Origin: Branchiostoma floridae
Taxonomy: Eukaryota > Chordata > Leptocardii > Amphioxiformes > Branchiostomatidae
Reading direction: 5' to 3'
Assembly: GCF_000003815.2 (NCBI RefSeq)
Contig: NW_023365793.1
Coordinates: 262,453 to 319,332, forward strand
DNA length: 56,880 nt
The translations under genes were made by a program, and so were the position numbers. Each line of letters opens with the position of its first letter. Position 1 is the stretch's first letter. The notes under the pieces are model-generated. The model saw only the letters and a list, made by a program, of their open reading frames with translations, was not told the origin of the DNA and searched no databases. Below, in pieces: positions 12,834 through 23,370 of this stretch.

Positions 12834-13915
12834 TACCTCCATGAATGTTTAAAGCTTTTGTTAATTTCATGCAAATGACTTAACATTAACATGATTTATG
12901 CATTGTGTTGTTCATCATTGAATAACGTACAGTACACATGTCACAAGTAAAATTCCCAATTCAGATCATCAATCATTTATTAATAATCATAATCATAAGT
13001 TATTTGCATTTTTGTGCATACATTATGCAAATAAACGTCTTATTTGCATATTTGATATCTGTATATGTTTCACCAATTATAATTAACAAGTGTTACATTT
13101 ATCGAAGTCCAGTTATTGCAAACAATGGAATTATACAATTTCCTCATTACTTATGCAAATTCATTCCTCATTTGCATAAAATGCATATAATTATGAACAT
13201 CTTTGCCCAAGCTACCTGCATACTTAAAATGCAGGCAATCCGTCGTTCCTTTCTGCAGTTATCCTCTTTGGAGTGTCTTGACAAAAACGCCCCTGCAGTT
13301 CCACAATTTAATGTTAGGGGACTGAAGCCTGCCCTACTTTGTCATGACGCTTAAACCTATCTACCACCTAAATTTCACGACCATATCACGTCTGAGACGA
13401 GATATACATTGAAAAAACTGCTATGATAGAATATTCTCATTAATCATGCAAATGTACTCCTATTTTGCATAATTAGTATTTTATCTTGTACAACATTGTC
13501 TAAGGTACCTGCGTACCAAAAATCATGAAAATCTGATGTTCCTTCTTGAGTTATCGTCTTCAGAACTTTTTGACAAAAATGCCCCTGCTATCCCAAAACT
13601 AGACGCAAGGGGGCCCAAACTTATGTCATTTCTTCCTGAGCACAAGAGCTATCTAATACTTAAAAATCGTGACCATAGCATGTTCAGAAGACAAAGATAG
13701 CAAAAGCGGAAGTTGCGCTGCAGTATTAAGGGGAGCCGCTAGGGGGCCCAAAATCTAATCATTTTCAGCTTTTATCACACCCTACCAACACACCAAGTAT
13801 CAAACCAATCCACCCAGCCGTTCTTGAGTTATCTTGTTTACACACACACAGACACACCCACAGACAAACGCGGGGTAAAATATAACCTCCATGACATTTC
13901 ATGGAGGTAATAGGT
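12834..13915. mobile_element. Non-autonomous inverted-repeat element with internal tandem subrepeats
   Basis: The ends are tacctccatgaa at 12834 and ttcatggaggta at about 13898, matching as inverted repeats. The interior holds two related blocks of about 260-290 bp (13146-13405 and 13435-13700) sharing atgcaaat, ttttgcat, tgacaaaaa-gcccctgc and tcgtgaccata, and a third partial block ending in cagccgttcttgagttatc. A run of acacacacagacac-type sequence precedes the right end. No transposase is present. A similar but tiny end-to-end fragment lies at about 43217-43250. Confidence 0.65.
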
Positions 13916-14296
13916 TTAAACATTATTCGGCATATTAACCCTAATGGCAGACGTCTTGACCTGGTTTTTTAGGCGTGCCCTTCTAACTTTTGTAACTCCT
14001 AAACGACTTATTATATTACCACTACCTTTTAGAGAATTATGTATACGTAATGCAATAATATTGTGAAGAATTTGATGTCATTATTAATATGACGTCATTA
14101 TCACGCCATCAATGTGATTGTTTTGGTTAAAACCATGATGATAATAGCGTTATCCCAAGAAGAAGATATCCTACAACGATGTAACAGCAAGGGATTATAA
14201 CGAAATAATAATGTCTGCTGCGATAGTCACTGCTGTTGTCAATAGTAAATTAACTGACGTCATAATAATGTCAGAAAATGTCGTCATACATGTTTA

Positions 14297-14480
14297 ATCT
14301 AGACCGGAGGGGGGGGGGGCTAAAAGTGTCCGCGCTAACTATGACGTAGTATAACTGCCGAACGACGTGTGCTAGGACTACGAAACTTGATGTCTTTTTC
14401 TAAAATATTGATGGCAACAGTTCTGGAAAAAAAATGAGTTTGCTATTTTTCATGTTACCAGGGCAACGGGTTTCTGACAG
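14297..14480. repeat. Dispersed repeat, copy 1
   Basis: Matches 22815-23010: a G-rich run, then tgacg, then gtgctaggact, agactt-like and atttttcatgtt-ccagggcaa-type blocks in the same order. It is a short degraded interspersed repeat; the second copy is inside an intron of the peptidase gene. Confidence 0.45.
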
Positions 14481-15193
14481 GCATATTTAAAAAAAAAATT
14501 ACTTAGGCCAGAGCAAGTAAATGTTATGTATGTCATCAGCCCGCGCATTAATTTTTGCTTGATTTCAAGAAAAAGAAAAACAAGAAGTTTTCGTCTTCTG
14601 CAGGGATGATCAACATTACGATTAAGTAACAAAATGAGCAAATATGTTGGGTTGTATCCTATTAATTGTACTTGTAGAAGTGACTCTTGCGATGTACCCA
14701 CGACTGTAGTTATAGAAATGAAACTTATTGTATCGTTGTAAAAGTTACACCAATATGGAAGCCATGAGTGTGGTTACCAACTTTGTTGGTGATGCCAGTC
14801 TACCACACTAGTGTCACTTTTACCACACCGGTACATGTCTTGAATACAGGAATGAATGTCTTGTTGGCTCTGATACTGTGTTTTGTCCCTTTAATTCTTG
14901 TTCCAAAATTCATCACAACTTTATGGTGCCTATTTTTGAAAATGTAGCCTTCTTGTTTTTTTTTCACCCATCTTGTTTCTAAAATCTACTTACGAACCTA
15001 CAGTATAGATATCCTATCGACTAGACGTTGCATGATCTATATGTAAAATACTAGGATAAGTAAATTTTTTTGTTGCTTTATGTATTACATTATGAATAAT
15101 TTTGTTTTATCATAAATTTTAAAAAGCTAGTTGCTTTGCTTCGTTTTGGAATTTACACTAGTGTTAATACAGAATTCTTCTTGTTACTTCCAG

Positions 15194-15280
15194 ATGACGT
15201 GCGCTTCACAAATCGAAATTGCTGACTACAACATCAATGACCTTGAGATTGACCTCGAGAAACATCTTGGACATTTCAAG
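15194..15280 (+). CDS. Peptidase gene, exon 1 left half
   Basis: Starts at an ATG directly after a ttacttccag acceptor and reads 29 codons (begins MTCASQIEIADYN) to aag at 15278-15280, where the DIRS element begins. The same frame continues at 20535 (ttg caa cct aac) when the element is ignored, so this is half of a single exon. Continued reading into the element only gives a chimeric tail. Confidence 0.65.
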
Positions 15281-15336
15281 ATGAAAGTTATCATACCTAC
15301 CTGGTTAGATAACTACAGTTATACTAGCTACCCGGA

Positions 15337-15444
15337 GAAATACAATGGCGTTTTCCCTAGAAACCGCAAGGTGGCAGTTCTTCACAGTAAGAGCAAACAC
15401 AACATCCGGGCACTGACCCTCCCATCATCCTCTTTTCCCGAAAC
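15337..15444 (+). repeat. DIRS left inverted terminal repeat
   Basis: Starts gaaatacaatggcg and ends cccgaaac. It is the reverse complement of 20409-20515 with one length difference in a T run and no other difference that I can see. Outside it lie 56 bp of unique left terminus (15281-15336). Confidence 0.9.
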
Positions 15445-15501
15445 GACCCGAGTCGAACTACCTCACTCGAGCCTGGGTCGGGCTAAATAAAGAGGGTGGG
15501 A

Positions 15502-15601
15502 CATTGTATTTCTCCGGGTAGCTAGTATAACTGTAGTTATCTAACCAGGTAGGTATGATAACTTTCATTTATACGTCGCTACCCTCCGAAATACAATGGC
15601 G
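15502..15601 (-). repeat. DIRS internal complementary region
   Basis: 15502-15568 is an exact reverse complement of the left terminus 15281-15347. The adjoining 15569-15601 is an exact reverse complement of the right terminus 20502-20534. This fusion of both ends is the template that DIRS elements are known to use to rebuild their termini through a circular intermediate. It lies at the 3' side of the minus-strand coding region, as in the family. Confidence 0.9.
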
Positions 15602-16391
15602 ACTTTAAAGCCGCGAGAAGGAGGTAGACTGAGACTCACCAAGAAGGTTAAAACCTTGTTGGGCTCACCAAGCCCCCATGGGAGCAGGAGACTAGACCTC
15701 TAAGAGTCACACCTCCCTCCAGTGTCATCCAGCTGCTATCGAAGGATGCTTCTGTCTCATCCCCCAATTTTACAGCTGTAAGTGCCGGATGCAAAGGCAG
15801 AGCTAACCGACTGTAGTGCCCGAAGGGTACAGTCTTGCCACTTATAAGTTATAACTGAGATAAGTGTGCTCTGCCCAAACGGACTCGGCCTCTGGCCGAC
15901 AACACTTAGAAAGTTCTGGCTGACACCCAGTCTGTCAGCTTTCACAAATCCTTCAAGGAAAAACCTCTGCGCACCGATGCAGAAGCAGCGGTGCTGTGGT
16001 GAGGATGAGCATTGAATAGACTGGTGTCAAAGCCTGAAAGATCCAACATCTTTCAGCCAACTGGCCCAAAAGGCCGACACCACTGGGTTATCAGCCTTAA
16101 AGAAGAAACCCCTTAGTCTGATAGGAGATTGACTTCTCCTTAGGTAAGAAATGCCTCACCACACATAAGATCTCACTAAGATCTTAGGAAAGGAGTGACT
16201 TCTCCTTAGGTAAGATATGTCTCACCACACAAGATCTCTCTAAGATATGGGTGCAATCGAAAAACGATCTCTCTGTAAGGCTGAGTCAGCCTATCAGATT
16301 TGTTAGTTCCATATGAACAAAACAACTCTGGAAACAAACTCTCGTACAGCATGAGATACAAGGACACCAAAGTCCAACATCTGTCAGCAGA

Positions 16392-16796
16392 TTACAAAGC
16401 CATCAATTGCAAGATTGGCTTAAGCGAGAGCTGTTTCAAATTCAGGGACCTAATGGCTCCCAAGTCTGAAGGAATCTCAGAATCGTACCCACGTCCCAAG
16501 ACTAAGTACCTCAGTCTTGGAGGGTCACGCGTGTATGCTAAATACACCCGCTTAAAGTTAAAGGCTCTCCAGTCAGACCAGTGTTGTTCTGACTGGACTC
16601 CGTCTTTGATCAGACGAGTTGAGAAAAACGCAGAGCCATGAACATTTATGGTCTTATAAAAAAGACCCCCTTGATTAAGGCACAAGAGGTAATCAGTGAC
16701 CTCCATGACCGTCGCCTTAGACGGATCCAATGCCCTAGTCTCGCACTCCAGGCTGCCTGATACTGTTTCTGTGAACACAGTCTTGCGGCGCAGCAC
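16392..16796 (-). CDS. DIRS tyrosine recombinase, N-terminal part (degenerate)
   Basis: A 134-residue open frame matching the N-terminal half of DIRS/Ngaro recombinases: DPSKATVMEVTDYLLCL followed by a KTIN block (the a-fL--L---g-s--Tin pattern), then VYLAYTRDPPRLRY and LNLKQLSLKPILQLMAL, equivalent to the family's LSLK-L-LKt--LLAL segment before the first catalytic arginine. The catalytic R-H-R-Y half should lie at about 15950-16390 but is broken up. Integrates the cDNA circle in the family; here very likely inactive. Confidence 0.65.
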   Translation of the reverse strand: MLRRKTVFTETVSGSLECETRALDPSKATVMEVTDYLLCLNQGGLFYKTINVHGSAFFSTRLIKDGVQSEQHWSDWRAFNFKRVYLAYTRDPPRLRYLVLGRGYDSEIPSDLGAIRSLNLKQLSLKPILQLMAL

Positions 16797-17099
16797 ACGC
16801 TACAGGTGCCGCCGGCGCGCCTCAGACGACAAACCCGCAGTGATCAGAGCTTGTCTGACACTATCCGGGCTGTTGGTCTGAGTAACCTCTAACGAGGATG
16901 AACTTCCTCTGACCCGGAAGAGGAACACCGTCTTGTTCCATTGGAAAAGACAGTAGATCTCAAACCAGAGTTCCTGTAGGAACAGAAAGCACGGTTGAGA
17001 TGGCCAAAGCTATGGCCATAGATTTCGCCTGATCGAGGCAAATTTCTCATAAGAACGTATAACTCGAGAGGAAGCAGAAAGGTGGAATCCCGTACACTC

Positions 17100-17650
17100 T
17101 CAAGTTGTCCCCTGCAACTGAAAGTGTCGATCTTCCACGCCTCTGGTTCTTGGCACAGAGTGCCAAACGCAGCTGTATTTCAGCCTGGATGCGAACAGAT
17201 CGACCTTTGGTAGAACTGAAGCATATGCTTGGCGGAAAAGGAGTGGGCGAAAACCTCCACTGGTTTTGGTATTGGAAACACTCCGGGCACCATGTCGGCC
17301 TCGGAAATCGGACCCAGCAAGGGTTCCGACGAAAACACCAAACCCTTGCCTAAAAAGGCACACTACCGCAAAGCTATATAATGGCTGTCTGGCATAGAAG
17401 TTGGCAAAACAACTGCCTACATATGTACGCCACTGCTGACGTATGTATAAGCCTGAGGTGGACTTGACTGTTGCTTGCAAAGCAGGTTTGGTCGAGTAAA
17501 CGTTGTAGCGAGCTCTAAAAATAGCTCGCTAATACGCGTCTCTCTCTTGAAGAGAGGAACCGTTTTCTCGTCCTGCGTCCACCGCAAAACTGCTCCTCGG
17601 ACTTGAAGCGAGTAGTCCGTTGTGATAGTTAAACTACCGGACTCGCCCAA
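17100..17650 (-). CDS. DIRS RNase H and connection region (broken)
   Basis: Two overlapping frames together show the RNase H pattern of DIRS elements: LTITTDYSLQVRGAVL (family TDAS--GWGA), an E-T-ISELFLEL segment (family E---HIN-LEL-A), and in the next frame VDLFASRL, the well-known vDlFASr-N block. A frameshift lies near 17450. The domain degrades RNA in the RNA-DNA hybrid; as sequenced it is not a single open frame. Confidence 0.6.
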
Positions 17651-17659
17651 AAGTCTCGA

Positions 17660-18500
17660 CTACTCCACCGTGGCAAGCAAGTTGACCCGGTAGCTAGTCC
17701 CGAGGGAGCTTCTGGGGACAACACAACTTCGGTGTCCCACAGACGAGTCTCTTTCAGAGCCTCGTTTAGACCATTCTACAAGCTCCAGTGAAAGAGCGTA
17801 GCATGTAAGACCACCGCTGACGCTACATCCATGCGCCCTATCACTTCGGCAAAGTGCCAAAGAGACACATGAGGCAAGAAGGTACAAGTCTTGTAAACCT
17901 TCACCTTTTTCTCTTGAGGAAGAGATAAGGTCATAAGAAGACAAATGATTTACTTCCATCCAGGAAGATAACTGCTGGGTTGAGATCAATTGGGACTTTC
18001 CCAAACGATCAGGAAACCCACATCATGCGTCAAACAACGAACACGTTTGCAGGTACTGGAGACGCTTTGCCCGAGACGAGCCCGATTCAGCAAGTCATCC
18101 AGACAAAAACTATCCGAATCCCTTTGAATCGGATGGCACCAACTACTGGTTTAAAAACCGCATATGTCCTAGGAGCGCCAGAGGACCCTGGGACACTTTA
18201 CTTGAAAAAACTCCCCAACTGTTTCTGAAAAGAAACAACAGGAGTTTCTAAGTGACTGGTGTGATAATAAAAAGGCAACCTTGAAGTCCAGGTATACCAA
18301 CCAGTCATCCCCACTTAGGAGGGACATCACGTCCTTGATGTTCTCCAGTTCACGTGTTCTGAAAACACCCTACTGTTTCAGAGGTCTGAAACTATGACTA
18401 GACGCCAAGTTCCATCTTTCTTTGGAACCATAAAACCAAAAACGGGGCCAAAAATTGGTCCCCGATTGGAGGATTCTCTAAGGAGATCCCAATTCCGCTG
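17660..18500 (-). CDS. DIRS reverse transcriptase (broken)
   Basis: Read on the minus strand in shifting frames, this gives the reverse-transcriptase order: RELENIKDVMSLLSGDDW followed by LVYLDFKVAF (family gDW---lDLkDAY), then DSDSFCLDDLL at about 18090-18120 (the YLDD catalytic box with Cys for Tyr), VGFLI-WES (family lGF-iN-eKS), MTLSLPQEKKVKVYKTC and LWHFAEVIGRMDVASAVVLH. Several stops, including one near 17772, interrupt it. The family assignment rests on the order and spacing of these motifs. Confidence 0.65.
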
Positions 18501-20400
18501 AAGCGAAAACACTTCCGCGACAAGCCACAAGTCATACTTCTGGCCCTGTCACCTCCTCTGGAGGGACAAAAAGACGGAGTCGCCTTGAGAGATGAAACAA
18601 CGGTCCATCTCGAGCTGACAACACAACGCCCAGTACCCAAGGGTCTGAACAGATGTTTGTCCACAAGAGGGAACAAGAAATCCCTCAAATCTACTTGTAG
18701 CTGGGGCAGTAAGATACCACACACAAAGAGCGACCTGGGCTCAAGCACAAGAGGCGAGGCAATTACTTATTGCCTACCAACTGCGGTGTCCTTTACACCC
18801 TTCCGGCCTGTAGCAGCCACGGAAGGAAAGGGATTTCTCCCCGCATCCACGCCCAAAAACCAAACGGTTAGGCGTTACTGTGGCCAACGGACTGTTATAC
18901 CAGTCCTGTCGATCGGCGTCTTGGGTGCCTTACGGACTGCTATCCTCTGGGGAATAGCAAGTCCCCAAAACTAGCTACAGCTAGCTTTGGTCAGGTGATC
19001 ATTTGTGTCTTTGACTGTAGTTAGCCAGACACTAGAACCTATTTTTAACCCAATCATGCACGAAGCGTCTGATTTGGGTGACATGGGGGCAAAACCCCAA
19101 ACGTTCAAATGTCCCGCAAAATTCAGGTGGCCATTCGTGGTCCTACCTGTCATTCATGGCCCTTGCCTGTTCGCAAGGAAAGCCATCCTCATGAACGAGT
19201 CAATGAGGTTGCCAGAGGTCAATGACCTTCAAAATGGACTGTAAGGCCTGCAAAGCAGTGCCTTTAATGTTTAAGCCGGAGCGAATCGTCATGCTATGCG
19301 GCATGCATAGCTAAAAAAAAAGTCTGTTACACAGACCGCCATTTCGCTTTCAATACCGGCTATGAGATGAGGCGGAGACCGCCTACACCTGAGAACCGTC
19401 AAAAGATACGGTTTATCAGCGAGGAAATCCTCGTTCCAGGTGTGAAGCCTTTCTTCATAAACCAACCCAGAACTCCAGGGGAAAACAACCTTCCCTGTGT
19501 TCAGGTTTGGTGAGGTCTAAAAGGAAAGTGAAAGGCCTCTCCAGTACAGAATAGTCTGACTACTTACCTGTTCAGTAATAGCACCGGAGTACTCCACATT
19601 CTCGGAAAACATTTCCGAATCTGGAGGAGGCGCATGACCGACTGGTCCTTGGCCTCCGTGTACCACACCCCTGAGTATGTTCTCAGTGGGCATCTGGGCT
19701 TATAACGTGGAGGACGCAAACCGCGCCTCGAACGTTTATCGTCTGAAACGAAAAAACCCACGCACGTGAACCACGTGAAACTGACGGGACTGAACTAATG
19801 CCGGTCTCAAGTCAGTCATGAGACGGCTAAACTTCGTGAACACGTTCCAAGACAAGTGTTCAACAGGGGATTGGGTCATAAAACCCCAGTACCTGGCCCC
19901 GCTGTAATAGGAAGACAGCGGGGGTGCTTCAAGAAGGCCTGCCGGCAACAAAGTGGCGGCGGACAAGCACTGGTACTGCTCGCAGAAAACCTGCTGCCAC
20001 GAAGGACAGAGGATTGCGTAAGACTCAGGCGTGACAACCCAGCCAGTGGGAAGAGTCACGCCTCCCTGCCTGCACAAAGATACAGGAGGGTACAGATTCC
20101 AACCAAGGTCCGTAGACGTGGTTGGGATCATCACTTTGATCATCACCGCTAGACACGAAGAACAGGGCATGTTCGAACATGTCCGTCTAGCACGTGAGCC
20201 TGAAAAGAAACGCTGTGAAAGAAAACAGCAAAAGGTGAATAGTGATGCAAAACAACAGTTCCAAAGTCACAAAAGCGACCTAAAGAGACTATGAAGTCTC
20301 AAGAACCTACTGTGACCTACAAAGGACAGAAAAAGTCCCGCTAAGGTAGGAAAAATACCACCGAAGCGAGAGACAAAACGATACCACAAACCGCTTCGAA
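18500..20400 (-). other. DIRS 5' (gag-side) region, not resolved
   Basis: Minus-strand frames of 116 and 144 codons (18398-18748 and 19736-20170) occur here, but I recognise no motif except the start of the reverse transcriptase at the low-coordinate end. By position it should contain the gag-like gene of the element. It is probably degenerate. Confidence 0.4.
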
Positions 20401-20408
20401 GAAGGGCA

Positions 20409-20515
20409 GTTTCGGGAAAGAGGATGATGGGAGGGTCAGTGCCCGGATGTTGTGTTTGCTCTTACTGTGAAGAACTGCCACCTTGCGGTTTCTAGGGAAA
20501 ACGCCATTGTATTTC
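20409..20515 (-). repeat. DIRS right inverted terminal repeat
   Basis: Reverse complement of 15337-15444. Outside it lie 19 bp of unique right terminus (20516-20534, ending gcgacgtataa) directly abutting the resumed peptidase reading frame at 20535. Confidence 0.9.
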
Positions 20516-20534
20516 GGAGGGTAGCGACGTATAA

Positions 20535-21278
20535 TTGCAACCTAACATGGGCACGATCTCAATCGACACGCGCTACTTGTACCATCGTGTCAACACGGAT
20601 ACATTTGACCCCCTAAAGGTCAAAATCGAACAAGATGGCGTGAAAAAAATCCAGCATTTCCATCTTCCCAAAGGACACGTCACATGGGAGGATCCTTATT
20701 CCAACGTATGTACACTGGATACAAGTGTGTACACTAATCTCATCAGCGGGATTGCTAAGCAAACAATCCTAGAAAACATATACGCCCCGTACGCCGCATC
20801 CGTCGACGACGTAATGTTACTCACCAATATTCTCACAAATATCAAGGAAGCGTGTGTGGTAATGTTAATGTTTACTTCCCGAACGCAGAATACAACGAAG
20901 GCGTGGACGTGGAGATGTTACTTCCTGTGTGTAGCGATCATGTAACCATCTTTGTACCCGAGACATGGAGGCCTAGCCTGACCGAAAAATGCCTGAGGTT
21001 CGTGAAAGTGATGGAAGAGAAGGTGAAAAGCCAAGCAGAACGCGCAAAATCTGGAGACCCAGTTGCACTGAAGCTTTTTCAAGGTTTTACTTCAGAAGAC
21101 GTTGGCGTAACCTCGATGTTCTCCGACACCATCACTTCAAGAAACCTGTTCTTCCAAGACCACGCCTACAAGTTTCTTCACATACAAGAGACAATAGACG
21201 TGATTGACAAAATAAAAGAAAAACGAAATGATGGTTGATCAAGTGAACCTAACATTGTCATCGGTTTTTTGGATTTAG
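20535..21278 (+). CDS. Peptidase gene, exon 1 right half with frameshift and stop
   Basis: Resumes the frame of 15194-15280 and reads about 105 codons until a dinucleotide expansion (gtgtgtgg near 20853) shifts it. The downstream frame then carries VNVYFPNAEYNEGVDVEM and continues to an in-frame TGA at 21236-21238. Thirteen codons further on, in that same frame, comes the Asp-box GFLDL, ending in a phase-1 donor (g|gtacgt) at 21278/21279. The segment is an N-terminal region of unknown function plus the first catalytic residue. Confidence 0.65.
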
Positions 21279-21469
21279 GTACGTAATATTAGCTGCAAAC
21301 GACATATTGTGTTTATTGTGTATTTGTCTTCTTCTGTGTATTTTGCAGGTCTTGCATATTTCAAAACGTCTAGCACTCTTTTGTCTGCAGTAAGACCATG
21401 GACCCTTGCAGTTGATATCATAGATTAAAGTTTACAATTTGTTTCTCTTATTCCTTTACTTGATATTAG

Positions 21470-21671
21470 GTATAAAGGCCGACCACCTCGCGTTTAGAGG
21501 AAGGATCCTGGCTTCTAAGAATTTTGTACATGACAATCTTCCTGCCAGTTCATCTGACGAGGATGAAGCAATGGAATGCCAACATGACGAGGGATATGAC
21601 CTGACCACTGATCGTCACGGACACGGCACGTTTTGCGCATCTATAGCAGCTGGAGACAAGTTCAACTTCAG
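21470..21671 (+). CDS. Peptidase gene, exon 2 (His box)
   Basis: The acceptor is tgatattag and the donor ag|gtaaaag. The exon joins phase 1 to phase 2 and continues the Asp box as G-IKADHLAFRGRIL. It contains the subtilase histidine signature HGTFCASIAAG preceded by an acidic, serine-rich insertion (about residues 22-40 of the exon). Fits the S8 family well. Confidence 0.8.
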
Positions 21672-21931
21672 GTAAAAGTTCAAATTCATTTTTTTTAAAT
21701 ATTTTAAGACCGACGGGAAAGTTCGTGTCTTTATGTTTACAACTGTTTAAAATCTTTTAAAAGATCGGGTTTGATTTGCCATGTGAATGTATGGCATGAT
21801 GTTCACTGTCCCGAGCAGAAGAAGTAATAAATCAATAAATTGGCAATTTATTATTCACCATAAGGCGTCAACGACATACTAAGTACTTGTACCGTTAATA
21901 AGACACATTTCATGAAGTATGCTATTTTCAG

Positions 21932-22185
21932 GGCACCTGATGGCACACCAAATACTCGCGAAACGACATGGCGGATGGGCGTCGCACCTTTTGCAAAGAT
22001 CATCTATGGCAAAGTAGCGAGCTCGGACGGGAACACTAATCCGAAGTTTCTAACTGAAGGCATCAAATGGCTACTGGAGTTTCCGGACGATTCGGACAAA
22101 AAGGTGGACATCATCTCGTTGTCTCTTGGATTTCAGACTTTCGACGCGGACTTACGGAAGGTCATCTCAGAAGCCAACTCGAAAG
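21932..22185 (+). CDS. Peptidase gene, exon 3
   Basis: The acceptor is ctattttcag and the donor aaag|gtattt, phases 2 to 1. It encodes the middle of the S8 domain: GVAPFAKIIYGKV corresponds to the family's AP-A-I--KV strand, and VDIISLSLGF corresponds to the V-N-SLG strand. There are no lesions in this exon. Confidence 0.8.
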
Positions 22186-22578
22186 GTATTTAATCTTGTC
22201 ATTGTAAATTATGCTTATCCGTCCGAGAACGACGGGAGAACCACGACGACGACAGATAATTATGTAAATTTAACTTATTACTTGATTTATCATTTGTCAG
22301 ACTCAAATAAAACAGGTAAAGAAGGGCGAGAGGAAGTACTCTTCAAGCAGAGGTTGGTAAGTGACATTTTGCTTATGTGCTTTTACATCACTTTAACATA
22401 AAGATAAATGTAAATACGGCACATAAGTAAAAGGTCACGATTTCCCCCACCAATCTCTGCCTTGAGGGAAAAGTGGAAGGAACAGCGAAGGAGAAGACAA
22501 CCAAGACTTCTCTAGAAAGGCAAAAGAGACATGTAAATATACATATAAATTTCTTAAGTACTTTTTGTTCATTACCAG

Positions 22579-22742
22579 GTAAGATCATCGTCTGTGCCGC
22601 CAGTAATGATGGCCTCAAGCAGCAGACAAACATCGCTTTTCCCGCACGCTTTGGTGACGTCATCTGTGTTGGCAGCCACTCACGGAATGGTCAACCGTCC
22701 GCCTCTTCCCCGACTGGTCGGGAGATCGATTTCTGGCACCAG
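22579..22742 (+). CDS. Peptidase gene, exon 4 (Asn box) with a 1-base deletion
   Basis: The acceptor is cattaccag and the donor ccag|gtaaag. It encodes GKIIVCAASNDG, with the oxyanion-hole Asn, then PARFGDVICVG and the glycine-rich turn. The last residues read FWHQ, but one added base in the tttctgg run would give the family's F-L-A-P-G sequence and restore the phase to the next exon, so a single-base loss near 22730 is inferred. Confidence 0.75.
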
Positions 22743-22814
22743 GTAAAGACTGGGTCCATTGTAATAAGGTATTAGTAGGGGAGACGGAAACAATTCAAGG
22801 TGTATATGTAGCAT

Positions 22815-23010
22815 CAGAGTAGGTTGGGGGAGGGGGTAGTCTACAAGTGCCCTCACAATTTTCACGCCATAAAACTGACAAATGACGTGCGCTAGGACTG
22901 ACAAACTAAGAGACTTTTTTCCTGTGATTTTGTTCGTAACAATTCTGTGATATCACAAACATAGTTTATTCTTTTTCGTGTTGCCATGGCAATATAATTC
23001 GTGCTAGAGG
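22815..23010. repeat. Dispersed repeat, copy 2, inside a peptidase intron
   Basis: Homologous to 14297-14480 (tgacgtgcgctaggact, then ttttttcctg, then ttttcgtgttgccatggcaa). It occupies most of the intron between exons 4 and 5. Confidence 0.45.
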
Positions 23011-23097
23011 CTTGTTTTACCGCTTTCATGTTTACCTCTTAAACAGTCACGTTTTACTGTTTGTGCAATGTCTGACAATTCCTGTTTGTCTTCACAG

Positions 23098-23223
23098 GTG
23101 AAGACATCTGGGGAGCGTCCTCTGCCCATGAAGATGCCGTTATTGCTATGTCCGGAACATCCGTCGCAACACCGTTTGTGGCAGGCATTGCAGCGATTGT
23201 CATTAAGGCCGCGCACCACATCG
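23098..23223 (+). CDS. Peptidase gene, exon 5 (Ser box)
   Basis: The acceptor is gtcttcacag and the donor atcg|gtaaac. In the frame expected from the family it reads EDIWGAS, then AMSGTSVATPFVAGIAA with the catalytic serine. The frame entered from exon 4 as sequenced is a different one, which is why the upstream deletion matters. Confidence 0.75.
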
Positions 23224-23370
23224 GTAAACTATGTTAGAATTCTGATCACAGACACGATTTTAAAGATGCCAATATTTCTATATATTCCATTCATTTGCTC
23301 TGTTCCAATAAAACATTCGCGTCATTGATATCCTGTATTTTAGAATATACTAATCTATGTCCATGTCCAG

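Larger units (their letters stand above)
15281..20534 (-). mobile_element. DIRS-type tyrosine-recombinase retrotransposon
   Basis: The element has the diagnostic DIRS architecture. Inverted terminal repeats lie at 15337-15444 and 20409-20515, and the unique outer ends are copied, in reverse complement and joined head to tail, in an internal complementary region (15502-15601). On the minus strand the order is an unrecognised 5' region, reverse transcriptase, RNase H, then tyrosine recombinase, as in the family. There is no target-site duplication, as expected for recombinase-mediated insertion. The coding region is broken by stops and frameshifts although the internal complementary region matches the ends perfectly, so it may have moved with proteins supplied in trans. 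It sits inside a peptidase exon. Confidence 0.85.

Noticed and set aside
12938-13354. 138-codon plus-strand frame
   Set aside because: Lies inside an inverted-repeat element, is composed of atgcaaat-type repeats and has no recognisable motif.
15131-15490. A 119-codon protein read as a single gene
   Set aside because: Its second half is DIRS terminal sequence; only 15194-15280 belongs to the peptidase exon.
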